Shown piece by piece: positions 12,323-25,375 of a stretch of DNA of 64,000 nucleotides. Numbering within the stretch: position 1 is the first letter of the stretch; each line of letters begins with the position of its first letter. The notes under the pieces are model-generated. The model was not told the DNA's origin. It was given only the letters and a program-made list of their open reading frames with translations, and did not search any database. The stretch spans positions 310,001-374,000 of the forward strand of contig QAOA01004423.1 in assembly GCA_003255065.1 (NCBI GenBank), written 5' to 3'. The position numbers and the translations under genes were made by a program. Source of the DNA: Cercis canadensis (taxonomy: Eukaryota > Streptophyta > Magnoliopsida > Fabales > Fabaceae).

Positions 12323-13783
12323 AACATTCTGATCTTGGTTGGCTTTTTGTGTTTGTGTAGCTGTGGTGGCTGTCAAGGATGAGGAACAGCTCATCTTTTT
12401 GAAGGGTAATCTTTTTGGTTTGGTTGGGTGGTTTCTGTGATATGTGGGGTGCTTTGAGGATATAGTGCTACTCATGCAGTGAACTTTGTGTTTGTTGTCG
12501 TGCCCACTCTTATTTGATTCTTGGTACTTGGCAGAGCCAGACATGCATTCTGATTTCAGATCTCTATAGCCTCACTCTTTCGCGACCATTCCTGCCCTTT
12601 CCCGTTTTCTCCTTGTATTACTCTCTTTGTCGTCCAATCTTGCTTGCTTTCTCAAATATTCCCACAACCAAATCCTCCCTCTGGTATGCTTCAATTCCTA
12701 TTCATTTCCCGTCCTTTATCTCCTTGTTTGTTTGTTTATTTCTTTTGTGCATTACAATTTTCTCCGACTTGCCCATTTGCCTATTATATATGCAGATTAG
12801 CTCTTCGCCTTTTCCACACAATTCTGTATTGTGCTATGGTTGATTTTCTGTTCTCGATGAGCTGAGCATCAACAATTGACACAATTCCTGGTTTCTTATT
12901 TGGCTAAAACCCATCAAACTTGGGGGGTGTTCATTGTGTTGATTCCTATGCAACCATGTTGATTTTAATTGTTCTGTTTTAAAGATCCTTTTTTTCATAA
13001 TCAAATTTTTTTATGTAAGTGGTACGTGTGCAATGATATTCGGAGCATAAACCACCAAGATTGATGCTTTTTGTCTACTACTTGGGTGGTTTTCTCGACT
13101 CATACCAAGATATAATGCCTTTTGTTGCAGGTGCTTGGCTGCAAAGGAAGGACAGAACTGAAAAGTTGTTAGTGAAGGAATATTGATTATGGAATTTGGG
13201 TTGTGAAACTTTGTGGACCAGAAAGGCTCTTACTGGTTGGGAATAACAAAGAAACGAGGGAGAAAGCAAATATCTAGATTCAGAAAAATAAACAAATATC
13301 TACTGGGCGGTGGTGTCAGTTTTGAGCAAGTGGTGGTGTCTCTGGCTTTGAGAAATTATATATGCTCGAGATAATCTGTTGCCAATGTCTCCCTAACATG
13401 ACCATCTTTGCCGGTCTCATTGGGCTGTGTTGCCAATTTAGTAAGCAACCTGTTCTTTGAGTCTCTTCCCATCTAAGTGAAAAAATAAAAAATTGCAGAA
13501 AATATATACCCTCTACCTTCTCCCTTTACACCTCGTTTTGTGGGAAAGATTCGGTCATACTAGGAAATTATACCACAATTCTATTTGATCCATCTTTCCT
13601 CACCTTCAATTTTAGCAACTCCCACATTCGGCTTTTATCTATACCCTCTGTTTTGCCTGACATAGCCGGAGACCTTCTTCTGTGGTTACCGGCGGCGAAG
13701 TTTTTGCTTTTGTGGTGTAACATTGGGATTGGATCCGTTTAGGAAAAGAAAACGGAGCTGCATATCATTTTCCTTTTGACAAG
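12319..13783 (+). promoter_or_regulatory. Probable promoter and leader of the NPY-type gene
   Basis: Pyrimidine-rich sequence downstream of the AG microsatellite (about 12540-12800) resembles plant 5' leaders. A strong acceptor, TTGTTGCAG followed by GTGCTTGG, ends near 13130, and donor-like GTATGC sites lie near 12684, so a leader intron is likely. The last stretch before the ATG (13640-13783) is again leader-like. The exact transcription start and leader exons cannot be fixed from sequence alone. Confidence 0.4.
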
Positions 13784-16700
13784 ATGAAGTTTATGAAACT
13801 TGGATCCAAGCCTGATTCTTTTCAAACTGAAGGTGATAATATCAGGTATCAGATCACTCTCTTCAGAGCCCCTTGCTATATATGCAAATTTACTATCTTT
13901 TTCAAGAGCTCTCTTCGAATTATGTGTTTTTCTTTTTTAATACTCTGTATTTTACTAATTTCCTTCGAAGCCCCTTCATATTGATTGGTTTCTTTTCAGT
14001 TTGATTCCTCGCTATACATTCATAGTTCTGGTGCCTTATTTACTGGGAGTACCTTCAGAGTTTTCTTCTTCTTCTTCTACCAAACAATCCTGGTAGACCA
14101 GGCTGCTTTTATAGCAAATCACTGCAAACTTTATGATTTTTGTCTTAGTGGATTTTTTTTCACGTACACGTATAATTAACACAAATTATACGAAAGCGAT
14201 AGCTGTCTGAGGAGAATTATTCCAAAGAGAAAATATTTTCATATTGATACCATTGAATTTTGACTTTTATTACTAGGCAATGTTCTAATCAGGAAAAAGA
14301 GTGTAAAATATCAGATAATTTTCTTATTCTTCTATGATTCCTAATCCAGAATTTTTATGCATTTGATGTATGTATTTCTTCTACTATGTGGTAACTTCTT
14401 ATCTCAATTGTATTGACGATGGATAGGTTGGAACTACTATTATTTTTCACTCAAGAATATACAACCATCTATATATTAATATTTTGGACTTCTGAACGCT
14501 AGTTCATCTGATAGATTTTTTTAATACTCATGACAAATAGTGGTATCTCTGACAAGGCACAGATTAACATCTCACGGGTGTTCAACAAGTACGCTGTTGT
14601 GTTTTCATTGATGAACTTTGATATCTCCAAAACCAGACTTGTCGGATTTTTCGTTGGCCCAAATTTGTCGTCACAAAGTGACCCTGCTCGGTTTCATGTC
14701 CTGCACCTTTATTGTCCTTATCGGCAATATTTGCTGTGTGTTTAATGTTATTTCCCATGATGTAAACATGTATTTTCAGCGATCTTAGAAAATAATGCAG
14801 TTTTTGCCTTTTCAGAGCTAATGTGTGCATGCTTGATATCGTGTGACATTTTGCATTTGTATCTCCTATAGGTTGAAGAGACTGGATTTCTTGAGGCCTT
14901 TTTCTTTTCTTCTTTCTTTGTTTCATATTCTAGATCGTCATTTGTTTATTTTATTTAAATCTAACATGAACCTGCATATGTATATATCCAGGTATGTGGC
15001 AACTGAGTTGACAACAGACATAGTTATTAATGTTGGAGAAGTGAAATTTTATCTCCATAAGGTAAGCATCTATCTGATATTGAAAGTGATGATATAATCT
15101 CAAATATAGTTTACAAGATAAGTGAAGTGTTAAATCTTTCTTGTAAATTGTTGCTACAAAGGTCTGATTATAATGGGAAAGGATAACCATCTTCAATTAT
15201 CCTTCAGTGAATACTTTATCAAATTAAAACAAGTTGGTAATACTGGGTTGGAATCTTGTTCCAAACAAATCCAATCTAGTTAGTAATTCTGGTTTCAGAT
15301 TTGTCCATGGATAATGGATTATCCATCTTCACATTCCCTTGTGCCTTGAACTCCATGGAAATAGTTCTATTATTAGTTAGTAAGCGGGTAGTCATGTAGT
15401 ATCAGATTATCTGTGCTTCCCTTTATCATTCACTTGAAGAAGGTGGATTTGTTTACATGTTGTCCTGACTGCTCTAGGCTGAGATTGTAGGTGACTCATT
15501 ATCTGTCAACAAATCTTCATATGATATTCTGATGCCTTTACCTACTTTATCAGCCAGACTACTCTGGGTGTTAGAAACATTAGTATTTACTGCGTATCTT
15601 TAGTTGGTCCAGTCATTTTCTGCATTATCTTTTGGACTACTTATCATGATCTATTCCTGATTTATATCTGCAGTTTCCCCTTTTGTCGAAAAGTGCACGC
15701 TTGCAAAAACTTGTTACAAACACAAATGTGGAGAACAATGATGAAATCCATATCCATGACATTCCCGGTGGACCAGCTGCTTTTGAAATATGTGCCAAGT
15801 TTTGTTATGGTATGACAGTCACTCTCAATGCATACAATGTTGTTGCAGCGCGCTGTGCAGCAGAGTATCTTGAGATGTATGAAACTGTTGAGAAAGGAAA
15901 CCTTATCTACAAGATTGAAGTATTCCTCAACTCCAGCATTTTCAGAAGCTGGAAAGACTCAATTATTGTTCTTCAAACTACTAAGTCTCTTCTTCCATGG
16001 TCTGAGGAACTTAAGGTGGTGAGTCACTGCCTCGATTCAATAGCTTCCAAGGCGTCAATGGATACATCCAAGGTGGAGTGGTCATACACCTATAACAGGA
16101 AAAAGCTCCCATCTGAAAACGGGAATGATCCTCAGTGGAATGGTGTGAGAAAACAACAGATGGTTCCAAAGGACTGGTGGGTGGAAGACCTTTGTGAGCT
16201 TCAACTTGATCTTTATAATCGGGTCATAACAACAATTATAACTAAAGGCAATATTTCTGGTGCTGTGATTGGAGAAGCTCTAAATGCTTATGCATCAAGA
16301 AGGTTGCCAGGTTTTAACAACGGTGTAATCCAGGGTGGTGATATCCCGAAGAATAGGTTATATTTGGTAACCATTATCCGATTGCTGCCTACAGAGATGG
16401 GCAGTGTCTCTTGCAGTTTCTTGCTCAAGTTACTAAGAGCAGCTATTTTTTTGCAATGTGAAGAGTTGGAGAAATCTGAACTCGTGAGGAGAATAGGCCA
16501 GCATCTCGAGGAGGCTACAGTAGCTGATCTTTTGATTCGGTGTCCAGTTGATGAGACAACAATGTTTGATGTTGATACTGTGCAAAGACTAGTTGAAGAG
16601 TTCGTGTCATATGAGCGGAGTGCTGTGACTGATTCTCTGTTAGAAGATGAATTGCAGGAGATTAGAAGCCCCAGAATGATATCAGATGCTTCAAAGGTTA

Positions 16701-17708
16701 AGGTAGCAAAACTGGTAGATGGCTACCTTGCTGAGGTTGCCCGTGATCCCAATTTACCTCTTTCAAAATTTGTTGGTCTTGCCGAATTGGTGGCAGGCTT
16801 CCCTAGAGCATCTCATGATGGCCTTTATCGTGCCATTGACATGTATCTAAAGGCAAGTTACTTGTACCTTGTCAGCTCTAAATTATAGACATTAACATTT
16901 CGCCCCTTTCTCCTGAATATGCAAACAATTAGGTGCAGCACTTCCAATGTGCAACGTGCGTAGAAGGAAAAATAAATGTAAACCAATGCTTGCAGCTATA
17001 GCATTTTTCCAATAAATTATGTTGTCTGCTTTGGTTATTGAGCGTATAAAAAAGCACTTGCTGAGAATGCTACTTATTTTAAGCAAGTTTGCAAGTTTGC
17101 TGGGCTAATACTGCTTTGTGATGCAGGAACATCCTGGAATCAGCAAGAGTGAGAGGAAAAGAATATGTAGGTTGATGGACTGCAGGAAGTTGTCTGCAGA
17201 TGCGTGCATGCATGCTGTGCAAAATGAGCGGCTTCCGTTGCGCGTAGTTGTGCAGGTTCTCTTCTTTGAACAATTGAGAGCCACAACATCAGGGGGCAAC
17301 AGCACACCTGAGCTGCCTGGATCTATCAGTGCCTTGCTTCCTGGTGGATCTCATGGGAGCTCAAGGTCAACTACAACTAATACAGAAGAAGAATGGGATG
17401 CTGTGGCTACTGCAGAAGACATAAAGGCTCTAAAAGGGGAGCTTGCTACATTAAGATTATCAGGTGGAGATAGTGGACGGGGTGGTGATAGAAACAGCAA
17501 TGACGGTAGTAAAAATAATGCTGAAAAAGTTGCTGCAAGTAAAATGAAGGGTTTCCTCATGTCAAAGAAGATATTCTCTAAGATTTGGTCAAGTAGAGAA
17601 AGAAATGGTGAGATTACTAGCTCTGATACATCAGAGAGCCCTGCTTCTACTGTGGTAGAGGAAACAAAATCTACCCCATCTAGAAGTAGGAGGCATTCAG
17701 TGTCATAG
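13784..17708 (+). CDS. BTB/POZ-NPH3 domain protein, NPY (NAKED PINS IN YUC) type
   Basis: Four exons: 13784-13845, 14992-15061, 15674-16852, 17127-17708, giving 630 residues. The protein begins [13 protein letters not shown], a start shared by NPY/NRL proteins. A BTB domain spans about residues 25-100 ([15 protein letters not shown]), and an NPH3 domain about 200-480 starts at DWWVEDL and includes [18 protein letters not shown] proteins act at the plasma membrane with PIN transporters and AGC kinases in auxin-driven organogenesis and root gravitropism. Intron 3 starts GCAAGT, not GT; only this GC-AG splice keeps the conserved K-E-H-P junction. The extreme C-terminus RSRRHSVS has a serine at the third-last position, as in the NPH3 14-3-3 site. 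It is closest, by memory, to Arabidopsis NPY2/NPY4; which member is uncertain. Confidence 0.92.
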
Positions 17709-20259
17709 AACATGTTTTTCAGACTTGGAGCATGATTCAATCTTATACACTCAAAACTAGTGTTAGGAGTTAGCACTCACTGACATCTTCCGCCTGATTC
17801 TTCAATAGAGCTCTGGGCAAATGTTGACTTGTGGCTAAAGAATGAAGCACCAGGAGAACTATATTGTGTTGATTGTGGCTATATCACTCCCCTGGAGCTG
17901 CAGCTTCCAATTACTCATTCTTGGCCTTTTGTTAGATTAGGAGCTCAAGTAGTGACCCAGTTTTGCTGTACCATATTTGAAAAAAGAAATCCCATTGTTG
18001 TTTACTTACTCCTCACTCTCCTTTGCCTTCCCCAAAAAAAAAAAATAAAAAAAAATAAATGATACTTCTCTTTCTTTTAAAGTGGAAAAAGCACCGTCAG
18101 AAATAGATCTCAAATATCAGCTGATTACTGGTCTAAATTCGATTATTAAGTTTGGATGGTGGCGAGGGAAACCGAAAAGCTGATTTTTGAAGGGAATCTT
18201 GTAAAACGAGTCTAATTAGAATTGCCAAGATATTGCCTTAGAACTGAAGCAGAGCATTTTCTGGAGGACCAATGCAGGAAAGCAGGTCCAGTTAATCTCG
18301 TTATGAATTCTGTTACGTGGCCATTAACAACCCAGAGTATTCCTCTCTGATACTGTTGGGCCTTATTAGCTGAGCCCGGAAAGAGGGGCTCAGGCATTAT
18401 GTAAGGCCCAATAGTTAAGAAGAAAAATGGTCTAGCAAAAAGGTAATAAAGAGAGAAGGATCCTATTAGCCGCAAAAGTTAAGAAGGCGGCTCCTGGTTA
18501 TGCTTTTATCGTTCCCCTGTTGACTCAGACCATGTTCCCTTCACTCTGCATTTGCTTAAAGGTTATGCAATTTACCTTTGACTAAATGTTGAAGGTAGCC
18601 AGCCACGCCACTAGTTTGAACCTATAATAAGTTAATAACCATGCAGTTTAACAATGTTAGTAAATGCAGGAATAATGAATGATAAGGACAACTAAACAAT
18701 TTAGTCAATGTGGGTTTTTCTCATTGTTTCCCTTCAAAAATGATTTTCAGATACTCCCATTCAAACCAGGGGGACCTCTTAGAGGATAATTTTAATTAGG
18801 AGTCCTCCGTCATATTAGCTTCCCAATAGCACTGCTCACTCACATGTCTAAACCCACCATGGACAGAAAAACACACACATATATATATTTGTCTTTTGTT
18901 TAGCATAAATAGTTAGTTTGGAGTCAGTTAATACTTAGTTCATAATTAGTTAGTACAGTTGGCATATTAATTATACTAGATATAAATATTCAGTTATGCT
19001 ATCTGTGAATAGTTAGCATTAGTTTATATATATATTGTAAACAAGATACGTTATCATTAAGCTCATTTGAGCATTATTCAAAAAATCATTACCTTATTTT
19101 TACTCTCTCTCTATTCTCTGCATTTTCTAGCTTTATCTTCTTCAATCAAATTCAACTTAATCTCTGCATAGCTTCATTGCATTCATCTTCATTCCGCATT
19201 CTGCAACTCTTCTTCAAACTTACATCTTTCAAGGGAGTTCTTAAAGATAAACCAGTATTCGCCGTTGACGTGAAAAGGAAGACAAATCAAAAACAAAGAA
19301 AGAAAATGGCGGCCAAATTTGACTGTAATTTCTTATTTGTCGCTACTAATATTTCCACGAGGAATGTTACTTTTTTTTCCTTACCAGTAGAAGATAGTAT
19401 AATAGATATGAGGTGAGCAAACCTTAATGGTACTTGGTACTTAAGTACTATTTTCATTCACATTATTATATGTTACACAATTTGCAACAAATAATAATTA
19501 ATCTTTTCTCACCGTCATCCATACCCAACCCAGCAAAATAATCTTCTTTAGACAGCCAATCAGTCAATTCAAAAAGACATAGCAAAAGGGAAGATAATTT
19601 TTCAGGTCTAGCACTGAGCCACTGACCTAATCAACCTTTTCTTTCTTTTGAGGGGAAAAAAAAAATCAGCCTTCAACTTTTATATATGGACAAATCAATT
19701 TCCTTCTTCAACGCTTTCTCACAGTCTCACTTCCTATACGTCTTGTTATTAAATTTGAAAATGTAAGTTGGCGAGTGAGCTTCCACACCTAGATATGTTA
19801 ATTAATCACAATTAGGCAAGATTTAACGTGCTCGAACCTTGCCTAACACTTGCATAGCTAATTGACTAATGCCAATTTTAGTTTGTGATTTGCTAGATAG
19901 GACGAATCAACCTTGTGCTCGTCGTATCACCCATATTATTCATTCATCAAAGAAAAGACTAGTCTTGGTACAAATTAAAGTGAGTCAGTCAATGCTTTTA
20001 CCAGTATTGAATGATTTTTTTTGCGTTTCTTAGCAAAAGACGGAGAGAGACGAATCACTTGTGCCTTTTTTAATGCCAATATCAGGTAGTTACATGTGCC
20101 ATTTGTGGGGGAAAAAGACTGATAATATTTCTAGGTATAAACTTTTCAACCTAAATAACTTGACTATTTCAATATTAGAAAGTTTCCAGACAATGGCAGC
20201 TTAAGAGAAATTGTGTTGATAATATTTGATGTTATAATTTATTAGTTTTCATTTAGGTT

Positions 20260-21271
20260 GTGTTTGGATAGGGTATTTGATAAATTATTATGTATTTATA
20301 AAATATTTTGTTTAGATACACTCTATTATAAAAAATAATTTAACATAACAGCAACAGCATAAAATTGCAGTAATATCAACAAATATAGATTATGAACACT
20401 CTAGTTATTCAAAATACATAAGCAGAATCGTGCCCTCCCTCCAGTTATCCAAAAGAAATCATTTTTTCATATTTAACAAAAACATGTCTGTATCTGACAC
20501 TTTCTGGAAACGTGCCCTCCCTCTGTTTTTGCTTTCCTCTACTGAGTTAAGAAAAATCGTTCATAAAAAAATTAACATACTACACCAAGGATCCCCTTTT
20601 AGTACACACAAGGCAAGCATCTATCCACTCAATCAAAATCTTATCAGTCCAATTTTTGCCCACCAAATAATACAGAAAGCAATTTCTATAGATGAAACAA
20701 AGAAATCATAATGTTTGCAATGCCCATGGCTTTTAGGATTTTATTTTCTCATATCTCTAATCAGTACAATTGAATCAATTTATACCCTTAACACAAACCC
20801 ACACAAGACAAGGCACCTTAAGCCAGTACAGTGCAAGTGAATGTTAACCAAGCCTTTAGAACAATCAAAGCTAGGAAAAGGACTTCGGAAAATGCTGAAG
20901 TCCTGTCAAGGCAACCTATAAAAATTGCAGCACTACCAATCAAGAAACAAGAAAACTATCAGCGGTGCTGGCAAGTGGCGTCGTTGGTGGCGGTGACGCT
21001 AGCTAATGGCTGCGCACAAGCACACGGTGCCGAGAGCAAGGAGTTTTAGAGACTCGAGGGAGGGGGAGGGGTATCGGGAGCTCAATGAAAAAAAAAATGA
21101 ATTTGAAATACGCACTATTTTAAGTGTATTTGAAATACACTATATTAAGATTTTGAAAGTTATTATAAAAATATATTAAAATTTTAAAAAATACTTTAAA
21201 AAATTACACAAACAGAATAATTCAAAATTAACATTTCAAATACACTCTACAAATACTCCATCCAAATACAC
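20260..21271. mobile_element. Putative non-autonomous DNA transposon with about 20-bp terminal inverted repeats
   Basis: The left end GTGTTTGGATAGGGTATTTG (20260-20279) is inverted at the right end as CAAATACTCCATCCAAATAC (about 21250-21269), with few mismatches. The interior is AT-rich apart from a GC-richer patch near 20960-21080. No transposase frame is present, so it could only move with help from an autonomous relative. No clear target-site duplication could be fixed, so the family stays open (hAT- or Mutator-like). Confidence 0.5.
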
Positions 21272-21837
21272 TTTTAATATGATTTATAAGGTTATTCTTT
21301 TTTTTTTTCCCATTTTTGCGAGTTGTTTTATAAAGAAAGTCTGTGAATGCGATAGGCCTAAAAGTCAATTATTTCGATTGAAAATAATTTTGTTCATATT
21401 TCTTAGAAGAAATGCTCCAATAATACATGAAACTCATTAAATAGATGATTATAAACTCAAAACTCCTATATTGTTGTAGGAGATATGAAATAAGAAAAAG
21501 GTTAATGGTAGTGTTTATCAGATGATTCAGATCACACCTTTCGTCAACAGCATCATTTTGGTCAACAATATGATAATCACATTAATCCTAATCCTAACGA
21601 CAAAAAAACTATGCATTATACTTTTCAATTAATGGAAGCAGGTGACATCTGGTCATTACACAACTGCCCTTTTGTGCTCATTTGACTTTGAAATATACCT
21701 ACCATCACCATGTTATCCAGACACACACAAAAGAGTGGAGACTACAAAGACTAGAGGGCTATCTACCTCCAATTGATATTTCAAGAAATGACGTAACCAG
21801 AATTTTAATGAATGGCAATTAAAAAGAAACGAAAAGA

Positions 21838-21844
21838 AAAAAAA

Positions 21845-21876
<32 letters not shown>

Positions 21877-21882
21877 AAAAAA
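21838..21882. repeat. Interrupted poly-A tract
   Basis: More than 40 A residues broken by single Gs. It may be the tail of a retroposed insertion or simple slippage; no upstream retroelement body is recognisable. Confidence 0.85.
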
Positions 21883-22960
21883 TAGTGCCAGGTGGCGTTC
21901 ACATTAATTTGTTACTCCAACTAGATAACTCGTGACACATGTGAGTGAGATGATAATTATCATTTTAGTGCAATCCCCGTGAGCCGCTAGAGACACAATT
22001 GCCTTCACTTTGCCCATGTTGGGACCGGTGACTCACTGTCTCAAGCACGATTAATTTCATGCATTACCGATTTCTTCCACAAAATAAAAAATAAATAAAA
22101 ACGAAACTCTGTTTTGTCCCATCAACCCAATGCCTAGACAACTTTTTGAAGCTTTATATTAATCTTACTCTCATAAAGGATTTAAAAGCAGTGCACCAAG
22201 CCAGCCACCAACCATTGGCACAATTGAACCCATTTGCGGGCTGAAGATTCCACCCTCACATGTTTTTAAATTTTATATAATCTTTGCTGGATTGTCTTGT
22301 AGAAAATATACTATCCACTAATCCAAAACGTTCCAGTTTTCCTCGTATTGTTGCCGTGCGTTGTTTTCTTTCTTTTACGTCACTATCTAAAAAACGTGCC
22401 TACATATACATAATAACTAGAACCACCGAATGAAAATGAGAGATCCTCACAAAGGTCAACATATAATTAGTTTCCTGTGATATTGTCACTCACGACCTTC
22501 TCTTCATTTTCCACGTACCCACCACTGCACGCTGCTCAAGAAAGTTTCCATCCAATTCCTTTTATCTTCGTGTGGAAAGCAACCAAACCACCTCAGGTAA
22601 AGAATTTCTTGGCACCTTAACGAGAAAAGTATATTAGTCCCATTAATTAATCATTATTATGAATTTATAGACATTATACAGATCCCCCCCCTAGGCTAAT
22701 ACACTTAATGGGCACCATTTGATTCCCCACTACCCCTCAATGAGAAAGATACTAGGAATACAATAAAACAAAGTTGAGTAAGATAAGGTCCCTACCTCCA
22801 CGCATATTATCAAGGACACAAGATATAGTCTTAAAAAGGTCCTTTAAGAAAAGTTTTGCGACATGCACAAATCAAATAAAGGATATTCGGATTCACACAT
22901 ACCTCTCACATTTCCTAGTAATATCCCCCCTTTGATTACAGAACTATACTGTACATTCTA

Positions 22961-23297
22961 AATCTACCAAGATTTTATATTAGATTTAGAATAACTAGCC
23001 AAAAAGATGATAGGTAAATAACACTCGAAAACGAAGGCACTGTTTGGCTGGCTGGAAGAGGATCTAAAAAGCCACATCCATTTACAAAAAGTTATTTCTA
23101 AAGAAACAAAAGGAGGGGATATTCTTTCTCCTTTACAAACAAAAATCCATATCTCCCTCATTCCCTCCTTTTTCACCGTCAAAGTCGTTAGCCTAAGAAA
23201 ATGTATACATATGAGAGGGAAAGAACCAAAAAAAAAAAAAAAGTCCTAACTCGTGTATGACTCCATACCATACTAATTCGGAATCTTCCTATGAAAA
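22961..23297 (-). other. Probable HLS1 3' untranslated region
   Basis: AT-rich DNA directly downstream of the HLS1-type stop codon on the reverse strand. The reverse-strand frame at 22964-23182 has no domain and no splice partner. Confidence 0.35.
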
Positions 23298-24904
23298 TTA
23301 GAACTCTCTGGGGTCAACAAAAATTGACAATCCAGGTGGGGATTTGGTCCAGTCACCGACGGAGCCGTCACTGTAGTCTTCTCCAAGCCTCTTGATGCAC
23401 CATAAATCCTCGGCGCAAGATAGCATCTTCCAGTAGGGTATACCGAACCGCAGCGGTTCACGGCTGGAAACCTCGGTGGCCACCACTCCACAGCCACGTT
23501 CCTTGGCTAGATTGTGTGCGAAGCCACACAAGGCCTTCATCATCTTCACCCCTTGCGGGCCTTCGCCTCCCAGCCCGTACATGAAGTGGAAACCAAACGG
23601 CCTGAAAAAATCCGGAATCGAAGGTAATCGGAGCCATGGCAAAGCCCGGTCCACAATCCGGGTCGTTTTGGCAAGAGTGCGCTTTACGCGCGACGCGCCC
23701 CGGATCTCGAGCGTGAAAACGTCCTTACAGTTCCAAATGCTGAGTACTGACCAGGACTGTGGTGGGTCCGACAAGAAGCGATCCGAACCGGGCCATGTCT
23801 CGGGACGGTAGGACCCACGAGGGACGGCGAGGAAGGTGCCAAGGCTGAGCTTGTTGTTGAGGACAGAGTCAATATCGCGGGGGAAGAACTCAGTGGTGGA
23901 AAAGCGGCGACGGTAGAGGCATTCGGCATCGGATGGGCTTAGTGGAATGATGGTCACCTTGTCAGAGACCTTAACTCGATGAGCAAAAACGGGGTTGACA
24001 AGGATGGACGGGGTACGGAACTTTGAGTATCCGCATTTGTCGGTGAATAGCTTAACGGATGCTAAATTGTCGTTATCCGTTGCAATATACGAGTATTCAG
24101 CGCCATTATCTCTGAACCACTCCTCCATTCTATGCACAAGCTTCAACCCTATTCCCATTCTCCTGCACCCACATCAAACAAAACAAAGCGCATCCGCTAA
24201 TGTTAGCATTTTTTTTCTAAAAATAAAAATCAATTTTATTTGAGAATATGATTTTTTTTTATTTTTTTTTAAAAAAAAGTTAAAAAAAAATGAGGGAGTG
24301 AGAGTGGTGGGTACCGATGAGAAGGGGAAACGCGAAGACCTAAGATGTAGGCGAGTTTGGTGTATACAGGGACGGTATTTGCAGTGGCTTGGAAGGTGTC
24401 AGAATTGTTGTGGGTGAAGTGGCCGTTTTTTCCATTTCTGGAGAGCTTCTTTCCGCACGTAACGGTTTTGATGCAACCCCTTATCATTCCTACTATCTCT
24501 TCACCCATTTCAGCCACCTGGTTGGAGCAAGAAACCCAAAAATAAAAATAAGAAAATTTATATATTATCGGATCATCAAATCATTTTCTTCTTGACTTGC
24601 TTTAATTTGATGATGATTAGTTGATGCAGCAAGTTAATATTATAGTCTCCTCGAAAAGGAAAAGGGAAAGAGGAAAGAGGACAAAAAGATAGAGACATTG
24701 ATTATTAGTAGCAGAATATAATACCAGCATGAGAAAAGCAGGTGAGTGGCGGACCCTGCAAATTGGGTCACCTCGCAGGTCGGTGAAGAGAGAGAGCTTC
24801 CCACTGGGTCCAACTTCACATATTTTCTCAACAGCTTCCACTCTTACTCTGTCTTTATTTGGGTCGAACTCTCTTACAACCACCGTTGCAAACTCCTCTA
24901 CCAT
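23298..24904 (-). CDS. HLS1: HOOKLESS1-like GNAT-family N-acetyltransferase
   Basis: Three exons on the reverse strand: 24725-24904, 24315-24517, 23298-24162, with GT-AG introns, giving 415 residues (Arabidopsis HLS1 is about 403). The N-terminal half is a GNAT acetyltransferase fold. The acetyl-CoA-binding motif (R/Q-x-x-G-x-G/A) reads R-R-M-G-I-G at residues 128-133 and is split by the second intron. The C-terminal half, ending GLSIFVDPREF, is the plant-specific HLS1 extension. HLS1 acts in the nucleus downstream of ethylene and gibberellin, limits ARF2, and is needed for differential growth in the apical hook; it also works in defence and thermomorphogenesis. Upstream DNA carries TATA boxes and a GA microsatellite on the sense strand. 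An HLS1-like paralogue cannot be excluded. Confidence 0.94.
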
Positions 24905-25034
24905 ATTTCCGCTTTCTGATTAACTAAATCACAATCTAAAAGGTATACAGACTCAGGAAAACAAGGAAACGAAGACAAGAGAAGAGAGGGACTTTCAACT
25001 CAGAATGAACTGCTAACAACGCAGTATGGGTAAG

Positions 25035-25043
25035 CCTTATATA
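25035..25043 (-). promoter_or_regulatory. TATA box of HLS1-like gene
   Basis: TATATAAGG on the reverse strand lies about 130 bp upstream of the ATG at 24904. A second candidate, TATATAAAG, lies near 25333-25341, so two promoters or start clusters are possible. Confidence 0.45.
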
Positions 25044-25373
25044 GAGGAGAGCTCAAGAGAGCCACTCTTATTAGAGTGAGGGAATCGCAGCTTTTTCAAG
25101 GTCGCAAAATAGACTGATTAACGTGTGCTATAAGCAAAAAAGTTAAGCTCACACTTCGAAATTTGAAACGCGATGAAGAGGCAGAGTGTTGATATACCAT
25201 CACAAAATGGAAAGAAATGGGTAAGAAAAAGAAATAAATAAGAGCAAAAAAGGAGAGCCGTTAAGATAGTTCTTCTTCTTTTCTTAGGTAGCTGAGGAGT
25301 TCATCATCGCAGAGACACAAGTCCTCTCACCGGGCTTTATATACCTGATTTTTGGGGCTTTATTCTGTTTTTT

Positions 25374-25375
<2 letters not shown>

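Larger units (their letters stand above)
17709..22960. other. Intergenic, with transposon-like relics
   Basis: About 5.3 kb without a supported gene. It includes the NPY 3' untranslated region at the left, an A/T-rich segment near 18870-19170 that looks like a retrotransposon LTR end (weak), a putative inverted-repeat element at 20260-21271, and an interrupted poly-A tract at 21838-21882. Short frames at 19177, 20430 and 20831 have no domain. Confidence 0.45.

Noticed and set aside
12158-12544. Reverse-strand frame with a long Leu-Ser repeat
   Set aside because: It is the translation of the AG microsatellite at 12266-12318 and has no domain.
18870-19170. Solo retrotransposon LTR
   Set aside because: The base composition and a TATA-like TATAAATA are suggestive, but I found no TG...CA ends, no partner LTR and no target-site duplication.
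23476-23811. Forward-strand frame of 111 residues
   Set aside because: It is the antisense shadow of HLS1 exon 3.
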